A stretch of DNA of 64,000 nt, taken from contig NC_057829.1 of the NCBI RefSeq assembly GCF_910594005.1, positions 59,317,001-59,381,000 of the forward strand. Direction: 5' to 3'. The notes under the pieces were generated by a model. The model saw only the letters and a program-made list of their open reading frames with translations, was not told the origin of the DNA and did no database searches. Every line of letters starts with the position of its first letter. The first letter of the stretch is position 1. The translations under genes were made by a program, and so were the position numbers. This DNA comes from Cervus elaphus. Its lineage: Eukaryota; Chordata; Mammalia; Artiodactyla; Cervidae. This document shows positions 49,129 to 61,100 of the stretch, in pieces.

Positions 49129-52100
49129 TTAACTTATTTATAAAACAGAAACAGACTCAGACATAGTAAACAAACTTATTTTGTTAGGTAATAAAGGGAA
49201 GGGGGTGATGAAATGGGAGTATGGGATTAATAGATACTCAACTACTATATATAGAATAGATAATTACTGTAAAACACAAGGGACTGTATTCAATATCTTG
49301 TAAAATCCTATAATGGAAAAGAATCTGAAAAAGTGTATATCCTCTGCTGTATACCTAAAACTAGCACAGTTTTAAAAATCAACTATACTTCATTTAATTA
49401 TTTTTTCCTTTTGCCCTTCCTCTGATGGAAACATGAGTGGATTTTTTTTTCCAGTTGCACTGTCAGAATTTGCTCAAGCTCCTAGAATAAATTTCAAAAA
49501 TTATGGTAGCTCCTGGATGACTCAGTCATCCTGTGGAGTCATCCCTCTCTCAGTGTTTTCCACACTGAGCTTTTAGCAATTTCTCAAATATGATTCAGAT
49601 TTTCCTACCCTAGCACTGAATTTCATTGTGATTTCTGTTCGTGAGCTCTTCTTTGGTAAGTCTGACTCCCTTTCAACCTCTCCAATTTAGGGGGCAGTGG
49701 TTTTCCTTTTGTGCTCAACTCTCTTAGGAGTCTTAAAAGAATTGTTGGTTTTAGTCTGTTCAGGTTTTCACTTGTTATTAAGAATGGAGTTGAAACTTCC
49801 AGGGTCTTTACATGTGGAGCTATCAGATTTATTTTTCTACATTTATGCATTTGTAAATTTTCATTCTGTTTTTTATTTCTAGCCTCATTTTATTGTGGTC
49901 AGAAAAGATAGTTTGTATCATTTTTATTTTTTTCAATTTGTCAAGAATTGTTTATGACTTCACATATAGTTTACTGTGGAAAAAGTTATATGTACACTGG
50001 AGAAGACTCTGCATTCTTCTGTTGTTGAGTAGAGAATTCTTTATATGTTTGTGAGAATAATTGACTCTAGGGTTGTTCAAGTCTTATGTATTTACTCATT
50101 GATCTTTTGTCTAGGTGTACTATACATTATTGAAAGCTGAGTTTTGAAATCTCCCACTGTTATTGTAGACTCTCCATTTATCCTTTCAGTTCTATAAATC
50201 TTTGCTTCATATATTTTGGGGGCTCTGTTGCTTGATGAATATGTGTTTATAATTATATGACTTGATGAATTCACCTTTCTTCAGTTCAGTTCAGTTCAGT
50301 CTCTCAGTCGTGTTCCACTCTTTGCGACCCCATGAATCGCAGCACGCCAGGCCTCCCTGTCCATCACCAGCTCCTGGAGTTTACTCAAACTCACACCCAT
50401 CGAGTCGGTGATGCCATCCAGCCATCTCATCCTCTGTCGTCCCCTTCTCCTCCTGCCCCCAATCCCTCCCAGCATCAGGGTCTTTCCCAATGAGTCAACT
50501 CTTCGCATGAGGTGGCCAAAGTACTAGAGTTTCAGCTTCAGCATCAGTCCTTTCAGTGAACACCCAGGACTGATCTCCTTTAGGATGGACTGGTTGGATC
50601 TCCTTGCAGTCCAAGGGACTCTCAAGAGTCTTCTCCAACACCACAGTTCAAAAGCATCAATTTTTCGGCGCTCAGCTTTCTTCACAGTCCAACTCTCACA
50701 TCCAAACATGACCACTGGAAAAACCACAGCCTTGACCAGACGGACCTTTGTTGGCAAAGTAATGTCTCTGCTTTTTAATATGCTATCTAGGTTGGTCATA
50801 ACTTTCCTTCCAAGGAGTAAGCGTCTTTTATTTTCATGGCTGCAGTCACCATCTGCAGTGATTTTGGAGCCCCCCAAAAATAAAATCTGACACTGTTTCC
50901 ACTGTCTCCCCATCTATTTCCCATGAGGTGATGGGACCAGATGCCATGATCTTAGTTTTTTGAATGTTAAACTTTATTATCACCTTTCTTAGTCCACTAT
51001 GAAACATCCCATTCTTATTTGGTCCCTTTAAACTATTTTTGATAAAAATTTTTTCTAACATTATTATAGCCAGTCTTGCTTTATTTGGCTACTCATAATT
51101 TGCAAAATCTCCTTCCCTCTTTCTCATTCAATGTATTTGTGTTTTGGCATCTCAAATGTACAACATCTTGTACCACATGCAAGGTTTTTTGTTGAGAATA
51201 GTTGACATATAACATATTAGTTATAGATTATAGTGCCACATAATGATTCAACATATGCATATATTAAAAATGATGACTACAATGTATATAATTAACATTT
51301 ATTGTCACACATAGTTATAGATTTTTTCTTGTAAATCTTAGAATTTGCTCTCTTAGCAATTCAATAGGGAATATGTCATTAACTATAGTCATCATGCTGT
51401 ATATTACATCACCAGGACTTATTTATTTTATAACTGGACTATTTGCATCTTTGATTCCCTTCATTCATTTTTATCTCTCCTCCCAACTCTTGCAGCCACC
51501 AATATATCCTCTCTATTTATAAGATCAAGTTTTTAAAATATTTCACATATAAATTTGATCATATGGTAATTTGTCTTTGTGTGTCTCATTTATTTCACTT
51601 AGCATAACTTCAAGGCCCATCCTTGTTGTCACAGACATCAGGATTTCCTTCTTTTATGGCTAAATTATATTCTATACTAGTATAGATATATTAGGATTAT
51701 GTAGTGGAATATTTAGATGCACAGTTTAAAATCTTATTCCTTCAATATCTGTCCTACACCATGAGTTTCAATTGATTAAAGTAATTACTCATATTGAAGA
51801 ATTTATTTCTGCCCTATAATTTTTTGCTCTAATGTATTTTATAATTTTTGTTTCTTAGTTCCTTAAATATGGCTTATTTTTGTTTGATCTTTTTCCAATG
51901 TAGCTTTTTTAATTTCCTTCCAAATTTTTTGTGTGTTTTAAAATTAATTTCTTAGTACTTATAAAAGAGATTACTGTTAACATGCTAAATTCATAACAAT
52001 TCAGTATGAACTGATTCCTCAATAGCTTCAAATCATGTACATTAACTCTGCTCCCATCCAGCTTCATCCCCCTTTATTTCATTGGTGTCACAAAATCACA

Positions 52101-55100
52101 TCTTTATATTTTGTGCCTAGAATCATAAACTAGAATCATATAATGATTGTTTCATGATTTTTTTTCTTTTAAATAATATGGGAAATGAAATGAGGCTTTT
52201 ATATTAGAATGCAGTAGCTTTTGCTTTTCCATTTATCTACATAGTTATTTTTAACAAGGAACTTTGTTTGTCAATCTGGCTTTGAATTATCATCTTGTCC
52301 TTTGGTTTTGCTAACTGGAACCCCTTAGCTTTTAATTTGGGGATGTCTTATGTCTCCTAATTTATGGAGGGATGGTTTTACCAAATACAAAATTCTTGGT
52401 TGACGTATTTACACTTAAGATTTTAAATATATCTTTCCATTGATATTTGGCCTATACAGTGTCTGTGGAAAAAATGAGTGATTATCCTAATGATGATCCT
52501 TTGTGCATGACGAGTTACTATTCTCTTGATGCTTTGAACATTCTCTCTTTTGCTTTGGCTTTTGACAGTCTGATTAAAATATGAAACAGATCACCAGCCC
52601 AGGTTGGATGCATGAGACAAGTGCTTGAGGCTGGTGCACTGGGAAGACCCAGAGGGATCGGGTGGAGAGGGAGGTGGGAGGGGGGATCAGGATGGGGAAT
52701 ACATGTAAATCCATGGCTGATTCATGTCAATGTATGGCAAAAACCACTACAATATTGTAAAGTGATTAGCCTCCAACTAATAAAAATAAATGGAAAAAAA
52801 ATATGCCTTACAGTGAGTCTGTTTGGTTTCATTCCTCTTGGAGTTTGTTTAGCTTTTTGGATTTCTAGATTCATGTACCTCATAAAATGTTGGAAGTTTT
52901 CAGTCATTCTTATTCAAATACATATTTTCTATTCCTTCCCTAACTCTTTTCTGGGATCTCATAAAATGGATGTTAGTACAATTGATTGAGTGCCATGGGT
53001 CCTTAGATTCTATTCATTTTTCTTTATTCCTTTTTCTTTCTGATAATCACACTGGAAATTTTTATTCTGCTTCATGTTTGCTGTTTCTTTCTTGGATTTC
53101 CCATAGTCTACTGTTCAAACTTTCTGATAAATTGAAAAATGTTCAGGTAGTGTGATTTTTAGCTCCAAAATTCTGTTTGATTTATTTCTATAGTACCTTT
53201 CTTGTTATTCTATACTTGTTTGTACACTTTTCAGATTTTCTTTAGTTCTTGATGATTTTCATTAGCTATTTAAGCATATTAAAGACATGTATCTTAAAGT
53301 TTTTGTTTAGTAAGTCCATATCTGGACTTCCTCAGGAATGATTTGTGTCAACTTATTTTTTTTGCTAATTCTGGTCCATAATTCCTCCTTTTTTGTATGG
53401 TTTGTAACTTTTTAATTAAACTATTCCTAGGAAAAGCACAATCAAGAACTGGAGTATACAGTTGAAAACTTGGCAAACACCGTATTGGATTTGTTTGCAG
53501 CTGGGACAGAGACGATGAGCACCACACTGAGATATGGGCTCCTCCTCCTGCTGAAACACCCTGAGGTCATGGGTATGATAACATGGTGGGCAGGGTGACT
53601 GCAGAAGAGATGATAGAAAGATGCTTGAATGTATTCTACCTTGTTTCTCTTAGAGAATCACTTAAATCTCTGACTAAGCAGCTTAATTTTTTTCCCCAGA
53701 TTTAATGAAGGGATAGTAATGTGATGTCTTTACATAATATGTGAAGATATTAAGCACCTGACTTTCATAGGAGGTCATGTGTAGCAAGCACGGCCAGCAT
53801 GAATTGGCCTCGAGCTGCATATTGGTTTTGATTATGGAAAGACTACTCTGATGTCCCTACATGCTGAAAATGCAGTGTTCTAGAGCCATGGTCCAAGGAC
53901 TTCCCCAGTGGTCTAGTGGTGATAACTCAACCTCCAATGCAGGGAGTACTGATTCAAACCCAGGTCAGGAAACTAAGGTCCCACATGCTGTGGACAGAGC
54001 TGCCAAAAATCAAAAAAAGAAAGAAAGAAAGAAAGAAACCAGGGTTGGGAAACTGGAAGCTCTCCTTATTAAAGAGATTGGAAATCAGAAATTTAGTGAG
54101 GTCACCTGATGCAATTTCAACAATCTAAGAAGTCCTCTAAAGAGTTAGATTGATAATAAATTAGCTTAAGATGTGTATGTAAAGAAATTGTATTAATCAA
54201 TAGGTTTTTTTTCCAGAAAAATGGTTGTTGCCAAAATACACATTTTAAGGGGTCAAGAATTTTATCTTTCAAAAAGAACTCCAACTCTTTGTGACCCCAT
54301 GAATCGCAGCATACTAGGCCTCCCTGTCTATCACCAACTCCCGGAGTTTACTCAAACTCATGTCCGTCGAGTCGGTGATGCCATCCAGCCATCTCATCTT
54401 CTGTCATCCCCTTCTCCTCCTGCCCCCAATCCCTCCCAGCATCAGGGTCTTTTCCAATGAGTCAACTCTTCCCATGAGGTGGCCTAAGTATTGGAATTTC
54501 AGCTTCAGCCCCAGTCCTTCCAATGAACACCCAGGACTGATCTCCTTTAGGATGAACTGGTTGGATCTCCTTGCAGTCCAAGGGACTCTCAAGAGTCTTC
54601 TCCTACACAACAGTTCAAAAGCATCAATTTTTTGTTAGAAATTAACTTAAAAAAATTAATTAAAAAAAATTTACAATACTGTATTGGTTTTGCCATACGT
54701 TGACAAGAATCCGCTGTGGGTGTACATGTGTTCCCCATCCTGAAGGCCCCTCCCACCTTCCTCCCCTTCCCATCCCTCTGGGTCATCCCAGTGCACCAGC
54801 CCCGAGCACCCTGTATCATGCATGGAACCTGGACTGGCGATTTGTTTCACATATGATAATTTACATGTTTCAGTGCCATTCTCCCTTATCCCACCCTCGC
54901 CCTCTCCCACAGAGTCCCAAAGTCTGTTCTGTACATCTGTGTCTCTTTTGCTGTCTTGCATACAGGGTTGTTGTCACTATCTTTCTAAATTATATATATA
55001 TATGTGTTAGTATACTATATTGGTGTTTTTCTTTCTGGCTTACTTCACTCTGTATAATGGGCTCCAGTTTCATTCACCTCATTAGACCTGATTCAAATGT

Positions 55101-58100
55101 ATTCTTTTTAATGACTGAGTAATATTCCGTTGTGTATATGTACCACAGCTTTCTTATCCATTCATCTGCTGATGGACATCTGGGTTGCTTCCATGTCCTG
55201 GCTATTACCAACAGTGCTGCGATGAACATTAGGGTACACGTGTCTCTTTCAATTCTGGTTTCCTCAGTGTGTATGCCCAACAGATTGCTGGGTCATATGG
55301 AAGTTCTGGTTCCAGTTTTTAAAGGAATCTCCACACTGTTATCCATAGTGGCTGTACTAGTTTGCATTCCCACCAACAGTGTAAGAGGGTTCCCTTTTCT
55401 CCACACCCTCTCCAGTATTTATTGCTTGTAGACTCTGATAGCAGCCATTCTGACAGGCATGACAGGGTACCTCATTGTGGTTTTGATTTGCATTTCTCTG
55501 ATAATGAGTGATGTTGAGCATCTTTTCATGTGTTTGTTAGCCATCTGTATGTCTTCTTTGGATAAATGCCTATTTAGTTCTTTGGCCCACGTTTTGATTG
55601 GGTCATTTATTTTTCTGGAATCGAGCTGCAGGAGTTGGTTATATATTTTTGAGATTAATTCTTTGTGTGTTGCTTCATTTGCTATTATTTTCTCCCATTC
55701 TGAAGATTGTCTTTTCACCTTGCTTATATTTTCCTTTGTTGTGCAGAAGCTTTTAATTTTAATTAGGTCCCATTTGTTTATTTTTGCTTTTATTTCCTAT
55801 ACACTGGGAGGTGGGTCATAGGGGATCCTGCTGTGGTTTATGTCAGAGAGTGTTTTGTCTATGTTTTCTCTAGGAGCTTAATAGTTTCTGGTCTTATGTT
55901 TAGATCTTTAATCCATTTTGAGTTTATTTTTGTGTATGGTGTTAGAAAGTGTTCTAGTTTCATTCTTTTACAAGTGGTTGACCAGTTTTCCCAGCACCAC
56001 TTGTTAAAGAGATTGTCTTTTCTCCATTGTATATTCTTGCCTCCTTTGTCAAAGATAAGGTGTCCATAGGTGCATAGAAATTAACTTTTAAAGGCTATGG
56101 TTATGTTTAGAAGCACATATTTTCTTGTTTGTCAGAATACCACTGAAATGGTTATAACCTATAACCTATGAGAATTAGCCTTTCTAAGTTGGAGTCAGGA
56201 AGCAGCCAACAAATATTCAACAGATTTTTGAATCATAGAGAGCATATTGAGGGTTGACAATGAAGTCAGTAGAGAGGATGAAGTTATAGCCTAAATGTCA
56301 AAAGAGGAAATGTCATAATTTTGTGGTTGTTGTTCAGTCACTAAGTCGTATTCAACTCTTAGTGACCCCGTGGACTTCAGCATTCCAGACTCGCCTGTCT
56401 TTCCCTATCTCCCAGAGTTTGCTTAAATTCATATCCATTGAGTCGGCGATGCTATCTAATCACTGCCATAAAGTGATGGGACCAGATGCCATGATCTTAG
56501 TTTTTTGAATGTTGAGTTTAAAGCCAGCATTTCACTCTCCTCTTTCACCCTCATCAAAAGGCTCTTCAGTTCCTCTTCACTTTCTGCCATTAGAGTGGTG
56601 GCATCAAACAAGGAGAAGTCATTTATGTTCTTACAGTCCTTAAGGTTATGTTTGGAAGTACCTAGTTTCAAAAAAGGTAGAGGAAGACATAGGCTGATAA
56701 AGGAAACTCTGCCAACCACAAGTCTTGATAACTTCTTTCAAGTAACTCTGTTTCTCCAATAGGATGAAAGGTTTACTGTCTAGAGAAAGGGAATCTAAGA
56801 GGCCCTACTTAAGACACTGGGCAGAGACAGGGGAAAAGAGTAAGGTCACAGCTTAGAGGAAAGGTTAGGGAAGAATCCACTTCTTGAATTCAGAGATTTT
56901 TAGCTCCTTTCCCATCCTGCTTCCTGAAATTCAGCAGCCAGAGGAAAACTCCAGTGAGTGAGCACTCTGGAGAAAAGACTTCCAAGTTTTGCAATATAGA
57001 CAGAAAATTCTCTCAACAGGTCTCACAGAGTGAATGAAATAAGAACATCCACCCTAATACACAGGGTCATGATATTTCAGCATACCTGGATAAAAGAGAA
57101 AAATATCACAAAAACACTTAGAGAGATGTAGCAGGTTCTAGATAAAAGAGTTTACAACCACATCATAATTCAAGAGCAACTATCAAACTGGGTATTAATT
57201 TTTAAAAGGGTATTTTCAGACTTGTATGTTTAACAAATTTTTACCCACTCTTTCCCCTTTCTCATCCAAATGCCTGAAGTCATGTCAGAGGAAGTCATGG
57301 GCTCCAGGGTTTGGAAACCTCATGAAGGAGAGTGAAATTATCAGTGTTGTTGCTAGACAGCAGGCCTGGAAAGTATCCATTTCTAAATGGGTTAGATGAA
57401 TAAAGCAGATGTTTCGGGAGATACCAAGAACAAAAGAGAGGTGATGGACTCCCTGTGGCTTCTGAATAATAGGGTTATTATGATTAGGACTTTGAACATC
57501 TACCTAAGCATTTGGAAATAATCCTGAATCAGGGCACAGAATTTTATGAATTGACCTAAAGAGATGTGGTTAAGTCCAAGAAAGTACCAAATATGAAGCA
57601 TGATCATAATTGTCTTACCAGAGAGCATTGTAGAATGATGATACAATGAATATTCTAACCATCAAAATTTGTGGTGTAAATATATTGGGGAAATAGATTA
57701 AGGGGGTGTGTATGTGTGTGTGGTGTGTGTGTGATTTTGTATGAGGAAGGATGGAGATGTAAATTCTCAACTCTCATACCAAGATTTCATATTGTTTAAG
57801 AATCTGTGAGTGAGAAATAAAAATAGAGAGTCATTATTTAGAATAGGACATGAATTTCAGAAGAAACTGCTAGAATGCTGAAGGTGGTGGCATTTGAAAG
57901 CTGGAGAATGACCTGAGTACCATTACAAATTGCACACGCATAATACACAAATACACAAAACACACATATTATAATTTAACTTTTCAACCCATATTATTCT
58001 GATATAAAATTAATATTTGAGTCTTGTTTCTTTCTTCAAGGACTATAATTTCTTGACTTTATATTCTGTTTATATTTGAAACATTCCATCATTTCTCTTT

Positions 58101-61100
58101 GTTTTATCATGTATGCTAATATAAAAGGATGTATAGATGTATCTTAAGCCAGGCTTGTAAGAGACTTTTACGTGTCTGTATTATGGCCATTATCTCGCTC
58201 AGTTTAGTTCCATTTCTGGCCATATAGTTAATGTGTACAATGATACTGGGACACCATCATAGTGTCTCATGTATCGCTGAATTGGTATGGAATGTGGTGT
58301 GAATTTTCCTCTTTCTCCATCAATCTTCCTTACCTTCCTTATCAGCTAAGGTCCAGAAAGAGATTGACCGTGTAATTGGCAGACACCGGATCCCCTGCAT
58401 GCAGGACAGGAGCCACATGCCCTACACGGATGCTGTGATCCACGAGATCCAGAGATACATTGACCTGGTCCCTACCAACCTGCCCCATGCTGTTACCCGT
58501 GATATTACATTCAGAAACTACTTCATCCCCAAGGTAAGATTGGTTTCTCTTTTACTGACCTCATTGGTCTTGAAGTTCTCATTTACACAGTATGGGGGCA
58601 ACCCTCGATGAACACAAGGTGAGAGAAGTAAAAATAGTCATGTGTGTGGTGGCTTGGTGGGTTGTGTGTTGTTTCCAGTTTAGTCTGTAAAGCTTTATAA
58701 CAGATTTTGACAGGTAGCAGTGCAAGACTTCCAAATTTGTTCTGCTTCTTTTATGTTGTTGGGCTAACCATAGCTGTCCACATTTCCAAATGAACATTAG
58801 TATCAATTTGTCAATTTACCAGAACACTGCTGGGATTTTTTATCAGAGTGACATGCTAGATCAGTTTGGAAAGACTTAATATCATGACACATTGAATTTT
58901 TCATTTATTGGATATGATATAGTCTTTCTATTTTAAAGGCTTTCTTTAATTTTTTTCAGCCAGTGATTTGCATATTTTTTGTCTTTCCAAGGTGTTTATT
59001 GTTATTGTTATAAGCATTTTAAAATGCATTTTCCATTTTTATGTGGAATATCAAAATATATAATTGATTTTATCATTTTGATGACCTTATATGTAACAAC
59101 CTTGCTAAATTTAAAGTCATTTTGAAAACATCTCTAGTTAATAGCAATTTCTATATATATTATCCTGCTATCTGGGCTAATATCTTCATGTCATCCTTGT
59201 TTCATTTCTGATATGAAGGAAAGTGGAAGTTAACATCTCACTATTGGGAATGATGTTTTATGTATATTTGTTAGAATTTTTTTTTATCAGATTAGAGAAG
59301 TTTCCCTGTGGCTCAGTGATAAAAGAATCCACCTGCCAATGTAGGAGATGCAGGAGATACCATTTCAATCCCTGAGTCAGGAAGATCTCCTGGAGGAGGA
59401 AATGGCAACCCATTCCAGTATTCTTGCCTGGAAAAACCCATGGACAGAGGAGCCTGGCAGGTTACAGTTCATGGAGTCAAAAAGAGTCGGACATGACTGA
59501 GCAGGAGCATGGACAACATATATTTGATAGAGCATAACAGGATGTTTTACTTAATACAGAATTCAAGTTAAATCATTTATAAAACAGAACAACTTCACTA
59601 TATGGCAATATGTGAAAATTTCTTCCATTAATAAATGCTTATCTATCCATATCTGATATCCATTAAAAGCTCCCTACTTCAGTATGCATACCTCAATAAC
59701 AGTGATTATTGTATGCAGAAGAATAATAGCATGTGCACACAGGAGTTATCACTGAAACAATAATATTATTTAATGTACAGGCTATACTTAAAATTTCCTA
59801 ATTTTCTTAGTATAACCTTTATAGTTTCTTTTTCCTCATAAACCAGGTGAAGGCTTATACTGTCATTTACCCCATTATTATTGATTATGCAGTGTTGTTC
59901 ACATGATAAAGTGGTACCTGTCAGATGTCTCCAGGGAACAGGTCTTTTTTTTTATACTTAATACATAAAAATCTATTGCATGGTACATTAGAGCTTTGAG
60001 AGAATAACACTTCTTAATCATTCGCCCAACAGTTTTAACTTTGCTAGTAAAGCTTGTTTAAATTAATGATACTAAGCTGAATTGGTGTAAAATGATGTTT
60101 CTAGTTTTATCATAGTTCCTGTGTCTCAAATCTAGGATTAATCTGCAATGAAAGCAACCACATATTGTTTTAAAAATAATTTTATTTATTTATTTTTGGC
60201 TGTGCTTTGTTGCTACCTGTGGGCTTATCTCTAGCTGTGGTGTGTGGGGGTTAATCCTCGTTGCAGTGCACTGGCTTCTCATTTTGCCGTGACTTCTCTT
60301 GTTGTGTAACATGTGCTTTAGGGCACATGCTTTAGGGCACTAGTTGCAGTGTCTGGGCTCAACAGTTGTGGTTCTCAGGTTCTAGAGCAAAGGCTCAGTA
60401 TTTGTAGTGCTTGGGCTTAGCTGCTCCATGATTCCAGCATGTGGGATCTTCCCAGGGCAGGGATTGAACCTGTGTCCCTGCATTGACAGGTGGATTCTTT
60501 ACCACTGAGCTACTAGGGAAGCCCTACCGTATGTTATTATGGCAACGGTAAACGGTCTTCATGGCAACGGTAAACACTAATGTTTGTTACCATGCATGCA
60601 AGCCAAGTTGCTTCAGTTGTGTCCTACTCTGTGACCCTATGGACTGTAGCTCACTAGGCTCCTCTGTCCAAGGGATAACCCCAGGCAAGAATACTGGAGT
60701 GGATTGCCTCCTCCAGGGCATCTTCCAGACCCAGGGATTGAACCTGTGTCTCTTAAGTCTCCTGCGTTGGCAGGCAAGTTCTGTACCACTGAGTCACCTG
60801 GGAAGCCCCATTTGTTGCCATACTTATTATCATAGAAGATCATAATCCATTTACAAAAACACTATGAACAGATAACTCCAGACCTTTCAAGTCCAATAGA
60901 GACTTCCCATATTCAACCATAATCCACATATAAGATGAGTGAAAATTGAAATGATAAAGAAAAGCATCTGGTGGGGTCAGACACCACTGTCCAAATGTGA
61001 TAAGCAGAATTGTTCATAAGGTCTGGAAATACCTAGAAATACCTAGTATTTCAGAGGCTGTTCACTTAGCAGTATCTTTGCCACTAGTCTTAAACTTATT

